A stretch of DNA of 64,000 bases. Source: Haliotis asinina. Taxonomy: Eukaryota; Mollusca; Gastropoda; Lepetellida; Haliotidae. Made by a program: the position numbers and the translations under genes. The stretch lies in NCBI RefSeq assembly GCF_037392515.1, contig NC_090291.1, positions 26,150,001 to 26,214,000 of the forward strand, in the 5' to 3' direction. Within the stretch, counting starts at the first letter, position 1, and the number at the start of each line of letters is the position of its first letter. Positions 17,851 through 30,136 of the stretch are shown piece by piece. Under the pieces are notes generated by a model. It was not told the origin of the DNA. It worked only from the letters and a program-made list of their open reading frames with translations, and did not search any database.

Positions 17851-19937
17851 TTGCATAGTGGTTCAGACAGAGATTTGAACATGAAGGATCATTGTTGAAA
17901 GGTGGTGACAGATCAAGCAAAGATAAGTTTGCCAAGCTAAGTCAAAGTAATATGGTATTCTTGGTGACTCAAGAGTGACACAGTCACAGATTTATATGAC
18001 AAGATAAGCAAAAAACATGAAAATAATGTCAGTTGTCTCAATGTCTGAAATGTGCGACTGTGCGAGCAATAGGTGTTGATTTAGCCTTGAAGCTGATTAA
18101 TGAGATACTGCTCAAAAAGTATGATGGGGTCAGCCACCACACAAGATTTCACTGGAAGTACTGGGCCTTTCTTGAGGATCACGACCGCTAGAGAGTCTAG
18201 GATGATGCTGTAAAAATCAATGACCAGACGAGTAGTAAGCCAAAGTATTCATGTAAGCTCAATAGGTTGCACAGATTAATATTTGGACAATACTGAGGGC
18301 ATCTCAAACTCTCATAGCAAAATTCATGTATAATCCTGTTTCTTTTTTAATAATGATAGCTTTGCACTTGATGACATCCAAGGCATCAGCAGCTGAAGAA
18401 AGTCTGTACTGGCACAGTGACAACAATGCTGCAAAGGCCGTTTGTTGATTGAAGGAGTAGAATGGAGGTGAAGCCAGAAAAACCCTTTTCAGGATGTTGG
18501 TAAAAAGAGTAACTAACATTTGCCAAATCCTCCAATAAATATATGAAGTCTCCCTCTTGAAGGCAACACATTGCGTGGGACAACTAGTGGAGGAAGGTGA
18601 CAGTTTTATCATGCCTGTAAAGAGTCTGTAAGGATCCCATGACAACTGATTCAGCAAAGATGTCTTTGTCCATGACAACTGATTCAGCAAAGATGAGATA
18701 ATATTGCAAGTAATCCAGGCCCTATTCCACAAAGTAATCATATTCCCATACTTTGACACAGACCTACAACTGTCATGGTGCTACAATCGTTTTGAGAAAT
18801 GGGTCCCTGAACAACCTAATGCTGTTGCCAGCCCAGCACTGATAGGTACTGTTTGCTAACAGTAGAAAGATTCACATCGCCATCATCTGGGACTGTCTGA
18901 GATAAACGTAATATAGTTGTCCCTACTATCAACCACACATTCCCATGAAAAGATGGCAGATCGTCTGTGAAGTACAATGATTGAAAGGGATGTGTGTGCT
19001 TGTGAAGGGAAGCAAAGACATGAGTGTTTGACAACATACTCTCTTGTACAAGTTCCTTTTTCTGTTTAATGAGAGTCTGGGTCTAGCTAAGATGAAAAGC
19101 ATAATGGCCTCCATGGCATGAGCATATACAAAGTTTTGAGGCTGTCATAAATTTTTTTTTATACAATAAAAACCTAGCAAAACAGCATTAAAAAATACCT
19201 CCAGTACAGGGGCCCAAAATTAAAGCAAAGTCACAGAGTGTTCCAGGACATGTCTATTTTCCATTATAGAGAGAAGCACATGACATGAGCTAGGGGCCAA
19301 GGTAGATAACTGTGGGATATTTGGGCACAGACTTCAGTCTGTTCTTTTGTCTTTCCATTTCTGTCTGTTTAAACATGAATTATACTGGACAGCAATAATA
19401 TAAAACTCAATGGTTGGAAAAGTTATAATATAACAATATGATATTAAAAACCAATTTCACATTTACATTTTACAATTTTTCATTTATTACAAAATGGTTA
19501 TCTGCACTGAAACATAGTATGAAACCAAAGGTGACTAGATTACATGGAAAATCTCTCGGAACAGGTCTTTGTTCTTGAACAATTCACACTGTTAGGTTGT
19601 CTCAAAACCACAGGGAGGTCACCATTTTGCAGGTCCTGTAAATATCTAATTCCAAAAGTTTAGAATCTACCAACTACCATGTTTCATGGCAATAGGTTCC
19701 TTGCTTAGTCAAAAGTGATGCAGGAACAAACACTGAGTGCTGGTCCTAATATTGTGAAGATGGAATGAAGCTGTTTCTTAACACCAAATGTGTCTCAACT
19801 AAATCATATATTTACATACTTGCAATCCTCACAGATATGTATGATCCAGATACCTAATTCTACAACCTCACATAACGCTGTGAATGTAACTTGTAAGATT
19901 ACTGCATATGATATGGCCAGTACTGCTGTGTGAGAAG

Positions 19938-20051
19938 TCAGTCAAGAACTATCTGTGCTGGTTTTCCATCATGAAGCTTCTGATCCATCCCATGTGTCAG
20001 ATCATACTGGCGTCGCAAGAAGGCAAACAACAAGTCGGTCACCAAAAATAT
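19938..20051 (-). CDS. PIGU: PIGU last coding exon (12) with stop codon
   Basis: The coding part is 114 nt. The acceptor is gttttcaacag after a pyrimidine-rich tract. It encodes IFLVTDLLFAFLRRQYDLTH, then GMDQKLHDGKPAQIVLD and TGA (19,938-19,940). The FAFLRR-Y-LTHG motif is the C-terminal signature of PIG-U. Confidence 0.95.
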   Translation of the reverse strand: MFLVTDLLFAFLRRQYDLTHGMDQKLHDGKPAQIVLD

Positions 20052-20624
20052 CTGTTGAAAACAGAAGAAAAAATAAGGGGATGGATCACAGTCAAGTGAG
20101 AAGCATCATAATTTAATTATGCAAATGTGATTGACTCAGCTAAATCAGCATAATATTCACACTGGAATAAATAAACTGTCAATATGCATTATATTCTGTT
20201 TCAAAAGGAGGTGGTCAAAGGTTTCTTTTGGGATCTGGTTACATAAAACTACATGGTTTGGGCAGAACTCAAGTGATTTCTATTCCATGGAGTTTTGTTT
20301 GTTTTCCACCTCATATTGTATCTGTTTAATAGGGTACAAGACATGACAACTGGCAAAGATATTATCTGAAGAACAGGAATGAATAGATAGTTGGGCAAAA
20401 AAAGGGAAATAAGGAAGAGACTTTTCAAGATGTCAACTTCTTTATTATGAGAAACAATACATTTCGGAATTGTAACTTACTCCTTCATCCATGCAATTCA
20501 CCTGATGAAGGTGTAAGTATACATGTTGCTTCATCACAATAAAGAAGAAGAAACTCATAAAACTTTCTCATGTGTATCACTTCTAAACGCCACTCAAAGA
20601 TCCAAGAAAGAAATAGTCTGACAT

Positions 20625-20885
20625 GAGTGAATGAGTTTAGTTTTACGGTGCACTCAGCAATATTCCAGCTATATGGTGGCGGTCTGTAAATAATCGAGTC
20701 TGGACCAGACAATCCAGTGATCAGTGACTATCGATCTGTGAAACATGGGAACCAATGACATGTGTCAACCAAGTCGGCGAGTCTGATCACCTGATCCTGT
20801 TAGTCGCCTCCTACGACAAGCACGGTTGCCTTTTATGGCAAACATGGGGTGCTGAAGGCCTTTTCTAACCTGGACCTTCACGGGC
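20625..20885 (+). repeat. Abalone-type dispersed repeat (SINE-like), near full length
   Basis: Begins GTGAATGAGTTTAGTTTTAC and contains GCAATATTCCAGC, GTCTGTAAATAATCGAGTC, CCAGACAATCCAGTGATCA and GTGTCAACCAAGTCGGCGAG. The end has TTAGTCGCCTCCTACGACAA and a GGTGCTGAAGGCC tail. I recognise it as an abundant Haliotis repeat. It lies in PIGU intron 11. Confidence 0.85.
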
Positions 20886-20886
20886 T

Positions 20887-21043
20887 CATGAGTGAGTCAG
20901 TTGGGTTTTATACTGACTTTTTAGCAATATTCCAGGAATGTCACGGCAGAAATGGGCTTCACGCAATGTACCCATGTGAGGAATTGAACCTAGGCCTTCA
21001 GCATAATGAGCAATCGCTTTAACCACTAGGCTATCTAACAGCC
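20887..21043 (-). repeat. tRNA-derived SINE
   Basis: On the minus strand the head reads GGGCTGTTAGATAGCCTAGTG and then GTTAAAGCGATTGCTCATTA, a box A-like tRNA part. GGTTCAATTCCTC follows, a box B-like part (pol III internal promoter), and then a tail with GCAATATTCCTG. It sits directly next to the GTGAGTGAG repeat on the other strand. Confidence 0.75.
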
Positions 21044-22904
21044 CCTTTGTATAACATGAAAAGAAAATTGATACTTTTAAAAACAAATTTAGGTTCATAG
21101 TGTAAATGAAAAAGATATCTATTTAGCTGGTGATAAATAAATCAAGTCTCAATATCAAATTTCATCCCACTACTGAGTCCAAAGTAAATCTCATGAAAGT
21201 ATAACTACAACCTGCATTTTAGATGCATATGTCTGTTATTTTCATTATTTTGGGTTGACTTAAATGGACAATCATGACTATTTAAATTCTCAGCAACAAC
21301 AAAAATCAAGATCTGCAAAGATTTAGCAAACTAAACTGGTTTCAGTCTTCTCATATTACAAGCAAGCTGAAAAAAATTCTTGGTTTCCTTACAAATGAGT
21401 TACAAAACACTTATATTTGCCAGCTTGACTAGAAGCTAATGTTTATCAAAGGCTACACCCAAAACATAACTTGGGCTACAGCAAGCCTACTTCCTACCAT
21501 GTGGTCCACTTTTTGTCTCGGTCACATCATCACATCTTACTAAACAATTAGCAATAAAAAGCCGGGTAGCAGGACATAAACATTGGTCCATCTGACTACA
21601 AATTACCACAGACATACAGGTTTGGTACATAAGAAAGTTAGAAACATAGTGTTGAAGACACTTCCCATTTCTGTTACTTGTCTTTTCCTTAAATGTGACA
21701 TGCAACGCAAAACACAAGTTTGCAGATTCTGATACCTTTCCATATGGAGTTAGAGAAACAAATCATCAAAAATGCAAATTCAACATATAAAATTGAAAAA
21801 TAAGGAGGTGAAAAAAGCCTGCGAAGTCCCATTTCAAATGATTCACTAATTTTATACCATTACTGGGTGGAAAAGTGGTTTCTCCAGTTGCGCTACAACC
21901 ATAGTGCATGTACATTGATTAGGTTCACACGGCTTGAACCGGGAAGGTGACTCATACAAACACAGCCAGTGATGCATGCAAGGATTATCACTATGGTCAA
22001 AGTTGGAGAACAAGAGATGTTTCTTGTCATTACTAGCATCTTGGGTCTTGCCATAATAAATACACACTAGCCCACTACATGCAGATTTGTAAATCTTCAT
22101 TGCTCAGCTTGAAATTTGGAATGTTTTAATATACGTTTATGGAAAGGTGTTGCTCTGGTACAGTAAAATTTCAATAACCCCCATTCCCATCAAAGAGAAA
22201 ACTGAAGTTGTGCTAGAAGTGCCATGAAAGTGAATTGCTATGAAAACACTGGATTACCGTACTTCAGATCAGTATGCGTCTGAGAGACCTAACTGAATAG
22301 TGGAGACATAACTGAATAGTTGTTTCCTATAAAGATACAGTAAAGGAATAAATTTGGCTTTTTGTACTGTTAAGGTAACTTAGAATAAGTAAGACTGAAA
22401 TGTTCTATATAGTGAGCAGGTCAGGGTTACACATACTGACACTCTGAGAGGGGGCCAGCACTTGCTCTATGATATGTTTAAGTATCAGTGTAAGAAAACC
22501 ATCCGAGAGAAGAAGTATTGGAGCTGTGGAGTTGCCAGATGCAAAGTGTCTGTGATTACCCAGAATGACATTCTTCAATAGGTCTTGCAGGTAATATTAT
22601 CATGTGTTATCAAATTTATCAAATGTACATCCAGTCTGACTTAAAATTGTTTAATTTATATTTGTCTGTCGCTTGACTTATTTGTCTCTATTATTTAATT
22701 AATTTTATTCATTTACAGTTGCACCACACCCAACCAGTGCAATTTGAGATGGAAGTGGCGTCCTTGAAGTCCATGCTATTCCAACGTGCAAAGACAGAAA
22801 CAACACTGACTCATCTACAGAGGAGAGGTATCTCGACTGCAACATCACCACAACGCTGTTTCTGACAACCTACCTAAGAAGATACCTTCCTTTGCATCAC
22901 TCAA
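21044..22904. other. PIGU intron 11, no feature recognised
   Basis: Unique-looking AT-rich intron sequence; only short chance frames seen on both strands. Confidence 0.6.
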
Positions 22905-23165
22905 GTGAGTGAGTGAGTTTAGTTTTACGCTGCACTCAGCAATATTCCAGCTATGTGACAGCAGTCTGTAAATAATCAAGTCTGGACCAGACAATCCAGT
23001 GATCAAGTACATAAGCATCAGTCTGCACAACTGGGAACCGATAACATTTGCCAACCAAGTCAACGAGCCTGACCACCCAATCCCGTTAGTCGCCTCTTAC
23101 GACAAGCATCGTCACCTTCTATGGCATGCATGGGTTGCTGAAGGCCTATTCGAGCCTTGCCTCTG
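22905..23165 (+). repeat. Abalone-type dispersed repeat (SINE-like)
   Basis: Same order of blocks as at 20,625-20,885, starting GTGAGTGAGTGAGTTTAGTT and ending GGGTTGCTGAAGGCCTATTC. It lies in PIGU intron 11. Confidence 0.88.
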
Positions 23166-24139
23166 GTTCCCTTGGACTAGGTCAATGACATCTGGCTTGA
23201 TAACATTGCTGACAGTCCTGCAGATCCTAAAACCAGAACATTATTGGACTATGTTATGACAATAAGGGTGGACCTTCACCAGTTCAGTCTGGAACCACTT
23301 CTGCAATGATGGACATTGAGCCATCAACGTCGAGGGATGGAACCACAGGATAAACAAGCTTGCCAGGAAGAGACGTTCGGACATTGAAGGACAACTTGGT
23401 CAACATCACTGGTGTCATGGACTATACAGATCACGTTGCTGACATGATCCATCTTTAGTGATCCAGCTCAGTGTGACTTATTGGTGAACAGCCTGTTACT
23501 CAATCATTTATTGTTATATATTTTTTAAATTTCCACCATGACTACAGTATCAGACAACAACACATATTTCTGTGTTCGCTGTAGCTTGACCATTCCCACG
23601 AAAGCGAAACCTAAATGAGGAAGATTGGTCCAGATTTCACGTTCACAGCCGTAACCATGGAAACATAGAAAAATATCTTGATTGTGACAAGCTGTCTCTG
23701 TCACTTACAAACTCAGTGTCTGTTTTATTGACACCTATATGTCTGCCTGCCTGTCTGCTAATGGCAATATGCAATACACAACTTAATCATTGAGCTTTCT
23801 GTGTATTGGCACATGATTCAGCCAATGAAAACTATTACACTTGACTGCAGACCCACCTGCTCGAACCTGGTTCGGTCTCCTGGGTGCTTCATTTCAAGGG
23901 AAGTAACCCAAGTACCAAATACTGCACTTTTGATTTGCAATTGTACGCTTATAATTTTGTTTATTTTTTTTTCATGATCAGTAATGTATACTATGTCATG
24001 AAGAATTGATAGTTGTGTTTTAATTATACTTGTTCTTCTGGTTGCATGTGACATTTAAAGACTGTACATAATAGCAACACAAAAAACTGAATGCCTGCTC
24101 TATAAAGGTAACATTGCGTAAAAAATAACATGGGCCTAC

Positions 24140-24282
24140 CTCAGCTGTGGAGAATGTGAGAGTAATAGCAAAGTAGAAGTTGGCATTGGCACTACCAGCA
24201 TAAATCCAGAGATGCCACAATATTGGCGCCACCACAGAGCAGGAAAGGAACATGCATCCAACAACAAACTTGTTCCTCATAT
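24140..24282 (-). CDS. PIGU: PIGU coding exon 11
   Basis: The exon has 143 nt. It completes the Tyr codon and encodes MRNKFVVGCMFLSCSVVAP, then ILWHLWIYAGSANANFYFAI and TLTFSTAE. The LWHLWIYAGSAN motif is diagnostic of PIG-U. Acceptor gtatttttcag, donor gtaggcccatg. It ends in phase 0. Confidence 0.97.
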
Positions 24283-25059
24283 CTGAAAAATACAAATTCA
24301 ACCAAGCATGACAATTATTTCCAAAATGTTATCATGGTGATACCCTTCTTCAGGTAATAATTATTTAATGCTGATGTCATCTATAAAACACAAAACACAA
24401 CGCAGCAGAGAGAGAAATGCAATTTGTAAAGGGTGTCCTTGGGCAGCAGACAGATAATTAAGGTGTACCATATGTCTTAATAAATCTGTTTTTAAAAAAT
24501 CTGTAAACATCATGTCGACCTGTAAAATGTAGTAAACACTATTGTATTATTATAATAAGTTTATTCATGTTGCTAGGGTACATATCCCTGCCATTTGACA
24601 ACTGAATCTGCCATGGCACACAAATTAAACACTATTTTGTTCCATACACAGAAGTATAGATTTGACACTCTAATATGAACTGGCATAACATAGTTCTTAC
24701 ACTTCACAATGGTGACTTCCATTCTGCTTACATAACTTGACCATGAGACACACAGCTGAGGTCATTCTTTCTTCTTGATTCTTCTAGATTTTGAACATCT
24801 GTCATTTTAAATGTTCTTGTTTAAGGGAATGGGGTTTGATGATACCCCAGATCACTTCAGTCAGATTCAATGGCAATAAGGTGGGAAAGGTAAGACATCA
24901 TGACCTTGTGACTTCAGACACTGGTCAGTCTTATACACAGGTACCCTTTTCTTGATTTTAATATTTTTATAAATTTTTGATTTTCTTGTCTTTAGTGTAA
25001 ATGCCATATAATGTTACATTACAAGAAACAAGATGATGGGTGGATTCTATAGGATTATA

Positions 25060-26356
25060 TAGTATTCCCAGAAATTATTGAGAATCATGTTGCGTCATGT
25101 AACTCATTACGTTTATTAACTTCTGGCGTTTTACTTGCATAAACATGTTAAAACATCATCCTTTTACAGTCTCAGTCTTGTTTTAGTACTTTGTTAGACC
25201 TCCTCGCTCAGCAATGCATGCCTGAATACGCCTAGGCACACTACCCATCAAAGTTTGTAGGTAATCGTGTGACAGGGTATCCCAATATTGGACCACCTCG
25301 GCCTTCATATCTTCAATATTTCTCAGTCCCTTTTGGTTTATTCTGTCCTTCATGACTCCCCACACATTCTCAATTGGGTTTAGGTCTGGGCTGTAACTGG
25401 GCCAGTCTAAAACTTGAACATTTTTGCCCGACAACCACTGTTTTGTGTAGCGCGCAGTGTGTTTTGGGTCATTATCATGCTGGAAAATCCAATCATCTTC
25501 ATACAATGTTTGTGCTGTCGGAAGAAGGTGACCATTTAGAATGTCAACGTATCTTTCTTTTGTCAAGTTTCCCGTGAAAACACACAATGGCGTCACTCCG
25601 CGAGCCGATATGCCACCCCACATGTGAAACTTCGGGCTTTGTTTTGGTCGCTGGTAGATAGGTTTGACAGTATCTTTGGTCCAAATTTTCACACAATTAG
25701 GGAAAAGCCAAACAGAACTTTCATCCGAAAAGAAAACATTATCCCAATCTTGATTTTCATGAGCCCGACACCAGTTTAAACGTTTTTCCTTTTGTGCATC
25801 TTTCATCAAAGGCAAGGGAATTCCACGTTTTTTCACCCAATTAAGTCTCTGTAATTCCTGCCTAACTGTTTCATTGCATACCTGAGGACTTCCTCTGCTA
25901 ATCATTTCATTTCTGATGTTCTCAACACTTTTCAATTTGCCCCTACTCACAATCTGGCCAAGTCTTCGGCGATCCACAACACTGAATTTCCTAGGCCGAC
26001 CTGCCCCTGCTTTGTGCTCTATCCCAGTTCCTGTTTGAATATTCTTCAAAGTTCTGTATACTGTAGACAGAGGAATACCATGTCTACAAGCTAACACTTT
26101 AGCATCAGCCTCATCCCTTTCAAAATCATCTAGAATGAGCTTTCTTTTCTCTCTTGCTGTAAATTCTGCCATGTCAACACAGGAAGCTGTCTGCTCAGAC
26201 AAGGGAGATAACTCTTGACGTAATGAGCTGCCTTCTAAGCCTTCAAGAGTTGTCTCCCTTATTTAGTATGCTTAGTGCATAGTGAAAGCCGTTTTTCCAA
26301 TCTTAGCATCATTAGAAAAAAAACAAAGATTTTCTCAATAATTTCTGGGAACACTG
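25060..26356 (-). mobile_element. Tc1 element with intact-looking transposase
   Basis: A 1,297-bp element. Terminal inverted repeats of about 26-30 bp are built on (C/T)AGT(A/G)TTCCCAGAAATTAT. The left copy starts at 25,060 and the right ends at 26,356, each flanked by TA (25,058-59 and 26,357-58), the target of the Tc1/mariner superfamily. One long frame fills the middle. It lies in PIGU intron 10. Confidence 0.93.
25183..26202 (-). CDS. Tc1 family transposase, DD34E
   Basis: The 339-residue frame has no stop. The N terminus carries a helix-turn-helix (about residues 15-55) and a GRPRKF linker motif, then a second DNA-binding region with the NWVKKR style. The DDE core is complete: SDES (first Asp), HDNDPKHTA (second Asp) and SPDLNPIENVW (Glu). 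Thirty-four residues lie between the second Asp and the Glu, the DD34E spacing of Tc1. It would cut and paste the element at TA sites. Upstream of MAEFTAREKRK an extra 10 residues are open; both Met are possible starts. Activity today cannot be told from sequence. Confidence 0.93.
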   Translation of the reverse strand: MSEQTASCVDMAEFTAREKRKLILDDFERDEADAKVLACRHGIPLSTVYRTLKNIQTGTGIEHKAGAGRPRKFSVVDRRRLGQIVSRGKLKSVENIRNEMISRGSPQVCNETVRQELQRLNWVKKRGIPLPLMKDAQKEKRLNWCRAHENQDWDNVFFSDESSVWLFPNCVKIWTKDTVKPIYQRPKQSPKFHMWGGISARGVTPLCVFTGNLTKERYVDILNGHLLPTAQTLYEDDWIFQHDNDPKHTARYTKQWLSGKNVQVLDWPSYSPDLNPIENVWGVMKDRINQKGLRNIEDMKAEVVQYWDTLSHDYLQTLMGSVPRRIQACIAERGGLTKY

Positions 26357-26769
26357 TATCTACTGACACATTTCATTTCTTTCACGACAATTAGTATTGT
26401 GTTGAAATAGATCAAAAGAAACTGACATAATCCTCATCACCATTGTGTGTTACTTTCAAATGGAGTACTTGATGACAAACCAGGGCATTTTGGATCTGAT
26501 TCAGATTTACTAATATTACTACCATTAATACTTGCCACAATTTTTAAGCATCATTTGATATAAAAATGAAGTCTCTGCTCACTGGAAGTAGTACATGTGT
26601 ATGACAGATGAACGTGAGAGGGATCATGGATTAACCAGGGGAAAATTGTCCAAGAAGTTGAAGACCAGCTCAATTAAAGGCCCTCAATGACCAACAACTT
26701 TCATTATGTGTCAGAAAGAATTGTCATTGCTCTTCAGAGGACATTACAAATATACTCAATGCTTGGAGA

Positions 26770-27060
26770 GACCAAGTTTTCAAACTCCATCATGGCATCT
26801 GTGTCCTGCAAACACATAGCAAATATTGTTTCCAAATCTGTAACAGTTCCTGAAAAAATCTGTCTCCATTGGCCACATCCTATGGTCAAGAAACACTTGA
26901 CATGGGCTCCAAAACTACATATTATATCAGAGTTTCTCTTTTGAACTCCATCAAGGCATACATGTCCTGAAAACACATACCACATTTCTCTTCCCTGCTT
27001 ATAACAACCTTTTGGAAAATCTGTCCCCATCATCTCGGACAGACGGACAGAGCTCAAATC
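26770..27060. repeat. Imperfect tandem duplication, unit about 162 bp
   Basis: Two copies of a segment (TTCAAACTCCATCATGGCAT... and TTGAACTCCATCAAGGCATA...) lie about 162 bp apart, followed by a GGACAGACGGACAGAG stretch of a kind common in mollusc repeats. It lies in PIGU intron 10. Confidence 0.55.
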
Positions 27061-27768
27061 TCTGTCCCCACTCTACTCAACCAAATGTTGCCTCTGGTGA
27101 AGTTTATGTCATGATGTGGGATTGTGTCTCTCATGAGGTTGTACTTCTCATGACTGTAAATGTAATTGGGGGGTGCTCAATGAGTACACTAATTAGCTGA
27201 CCCATGCTGTCCACCCATGTTTAATTAATGAGCTGACCCAGTGTCACTACAGAGTTTATTAACAGAACAGAACATTATTCTAAAAATAATGCCAAAGAGA
27301 CAGATTGAATGCATACGCACGCACACATGTGCGTGTTTAGCCAGACCATTGCATCTACTGTTAAGCTATGATTCCTTGTCCTGTATTTTGTGAGCAAAAT
27401 TCTACTTTGAAAGGGAAATTTCAGGTAAGGTTCTCACAACCATCCCTCAGGGCAATGAAGGAAAGCACAGGTGGTCATGTGACTGATTTGGTGGGAAAGT
27501 GTGCAAGGGAGGCAACTTGCGGAAGAATCAACTTTTAGGTCCTCTTCAAGGGAACTACAAGGGATTTCAATGGTTTACCTATTATTAGAGCAGGAGACGA
27601 GCATTATATGCATGAGTCTGGATAAGGAAAAATGCATTTTTATACAGTAAGTTTTATCAAGTAATAAAATCCTTTTGATTATTGAATAATACTTGGTTTC
27701 CAAGATTGTACAAGCTGGTCTGAAAGGGTCCTCTGTACATTATTCTTGAACAAAGTAACATTATTAAT

Positions 27769-29187
27769 ATACTGAGTCAAAAAAGAAACTTCACAAAATG
27801 TAATTTTTAAAATAATGAATAATGTTCCTCCGTTGATACATCTATGTATCAATGGGATCCCTGTCTTTCGACTCTAGAAAAATGTGAGTGAAACCCACTC
27901 AAACCCATCCATTCATTGTGCAAATGACGTTAGTGCCAAATCAGGTTTTGCACGTGCAGTCGATCATGTGATCTTTGCATCAAAGTTTTCTTCATTTGCA
28001 CGTGTTTCCATTGGCCTCAAGAATATAAAAAACACTTCTAAAGGACAGTTCTAACGGTACTTTAAAGATATGCCACGATAGTCAAATGTGGAAAGCGAAC
28101 ATGCTGTTGGCATACTGCAAGCCGGAAGATCAGTTATTGACGTCGCAAGAGCAATGGAATGCAGCCTTCGTACTGTGTATGACTTGTGAGGTCATCCTAC
28201 GTCACCTACGTGACAGATTTCTGCCGGCTACAAGAACCAGGGCTGAAATGTTTATAGGCTGACTGTCCTCACAGACCATTCTAAATCGGCTGCAGACTGC
28301 CAATCTCCATTCTCGATGTCAAATCGTGGTCCAATATTGACGCCATTTCATTGTCAATGTCTGCTCGTGACCTCAGATGGATCCAGAGACACTGGAAACG
28401 AGTCATCTTTAACGATGAATCCAGGTTTCGCAGACGGCAGGAATAGGGTCTGGAGACAACATCGTGAATGGTATGCTAAATGTTGTGTACAGGAAGTCAA
28501 CAGATTCAAGTGCGGAAGTTGTATGGTGTGGTGCTTTCTGTGTGAATCGTTCCTGACTTCTGGTCATTCGTGGAAACCTCACAGCTGCTGCTTACCGCAG
28601 CCAGGTGTTCACTCCTGAACTCATTCCTTCCATGGCGGCACATGGCCCAGGTCCACACTTCTAGCATGATAATGCTTGGCCGCACACCGCGATGTTGACA
28701 TGAAATTTCCTACCAAACACTGGAATCAACGTCATGGACTGGCCATTGAGGTCCCCTGACCTTAATCCAATAGAGCACATTTGTGATGCACTTGGTAGAA
28801 GGCCTCGTGGTCTTAAAAAAACAACCTCAGAATTTTCAGGAACATGGCGCTGCCTTGCAAGAGCAATGGTGTAGAATCCCCAACCACATGTTCACAAGCA
28901 TCACGCAGTCGATGATGAGACGGTGTTTGGCAGTGGTGAATGCGTGGGGAGGCCATACACTTATACTGAACTCGGAAATTTCAATTTTTTATTCATGTGT
29001 CTTGACATTGTGTATACCCAAGTTTTTGAATGGCAGTGTAGCCTAATGATTGTGGCACTGTCACTGTATCGAGTACATCACACAGACCTCAGCAATGAAA
29101 TAATAACAATTTAAACATCTTACCATCTCCTCTTCTTTATAGTGCCTTGAAGAAAGAATGTGAAGTTTCTTTTTTGACTCAGTATAT
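27769..29187 (+). mobile_element. Decayed Tc1-like element
   Basis: Inverted repeats of about 28 bp (TATACTGAGTCAAAAAAGAA at the left and its reverse complement at about 29,160-29,187) bound 1.4 kb. Inside, broken plus-strand frames read as a Tc1 transposase. They include a helix-turn-helix piece (GRSVIDVARAMECSLRTVYD near 28,120-28,180), a DES-type first catalytic region near 28,410 and SPDLNPIEH near 28,750-28,780. Stops and frame changes show it is dead. Confidence 0.85.
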
Positions 29188-29417
29188 ACTGAGAGGTCCA
29201 TAGGTTAGGTATTCCAGTTTCATCTAATGTAGCGTTAACATTATTTAACAAAATGACATTAGAATTGATGTTATTAACTATCAAACAGCACATATGTTTG
29301 TAGATGATATGAGATAACTTTTGACTAGGTTTTAATAATTTAGCCCAACTGGAAATCACTTGAACATTGACATTAATTGAGAGGGGAAAATGCCCCAGTT
29401 CTTCATAAACCAGTCTG

Positions 29418-29642
29418 GTGTTGATTGTTTCATATTTAAATTATAAATTTACACAAGCAAAGATGTGCAAGTTCGAAAAGTTTAACCCCTCCAAGAAAGG
29501 TGTGTCCCTGGTACATCTTGATGGCTACTTGTATGCCAAGAACAAGGTGTCAGCAGAAAACGTGTACACTGGAGATAAGCTTGGTCTCATGTTTGATTGG
29601 TACATGTACATAAAGTATTGTAGTGATAATATTCACAAGTAA
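29418..29642 (+). pseudogene. Possible FLYWCH-type zinc-finger fragment
   Basis: The frame contains FNPSKKGVSLVHLDGYLYAK, which fits the start of a FLYWCH domain (Phe ... Ser-x-x-Gly ... Leu-x-x-Asp-Gly-Tyr-x-Tyr), but the Trp-x-Cys and His parts are not clear. It may be a relic of a transposon or a retrocopy in PIGU intron 10. Confidence 0.35.
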
Positions 29643-30011
29643 ATATATGTTGATGTATATATTTGTGTTTAGGCAGCAAGTCTTAATTTAACACTCATAA
29701 TCCATTAAATGAATTAATGAAACTATAGGTAATACTAAATGTAGGCACATATCATTATTATCAAGGGTACAACTTAATTGAGCCTTATGCATCCAAACAT
29801 AAAATTTGCTGTGTTAATCAGTCTGTCTTTTCTGAGGTCAGTCGTATGGGAAATTACTCACCACTAAGCAGTGAGTACAGTGAACAAAATGGTAATTTTG
29901 GGCTGACAACCTTGAATGCAAAGTTTCCATGCACTACACTCCTTAACTTCTTGTGCAGCAAGAGCTGTGATGGTGTCAACATGGCAACTATAACATGACC
30001 CTTTCACTCAC

Positions 30012-30136
30012 AGGAGAAGCAGTGTTGCCACAGTGGCAGCAGAGACAAGAAGAGTGCTGCATCAGCGTAACTCGGATAGGATTTGAAGATGCTGGTCAGG
30101 AATATCAACATGTACAACTGGAACACTGGACTGTCC
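30012..30136 (-). CDS. PIGU: PIGU coding exon 10
   Basis: The exon has 125 nt. It completes an Arg codon and encodes DSPVFQLYMLIFLTSIFKSY, then PSYADAALFLSLLPLWQHC. The IFKSYP---D-ALY core of PIG-U is present. Acceptor gttactttcag, donor gtgagtgaaag. It ends with the first base of a Tyr codon. Intron 9 upstream holds the 174-bp repeat array and Polinton copy 2. Confidence 0.93.

Larger units (their letters stand above)
15349..19937. other. Gene-free stretch 3' of PIGU
   Basis: AT-rich DNA with only short chance frames. Visible items are a run of 20 G at 15,449-15,468, a decayed minus-strand SINE at about 17,680-17,850, and a 25-bp direct duplication (CATGACAACTGATTCAGCAA...) near 18,640-18,695. 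The PIGU 3' UTR must occupy part of the right end; a minus-strand AATAAA (19,483-19,488) lies about 450 bp past the stop codon and could be its poly(A) signal. Confidence 0.5.

Noticed and set aside
18304..18759. 151-codon minus-strand frame
   Set aside because: No motif, built partly from a direct duplication, AT-rich context and no splice logic.
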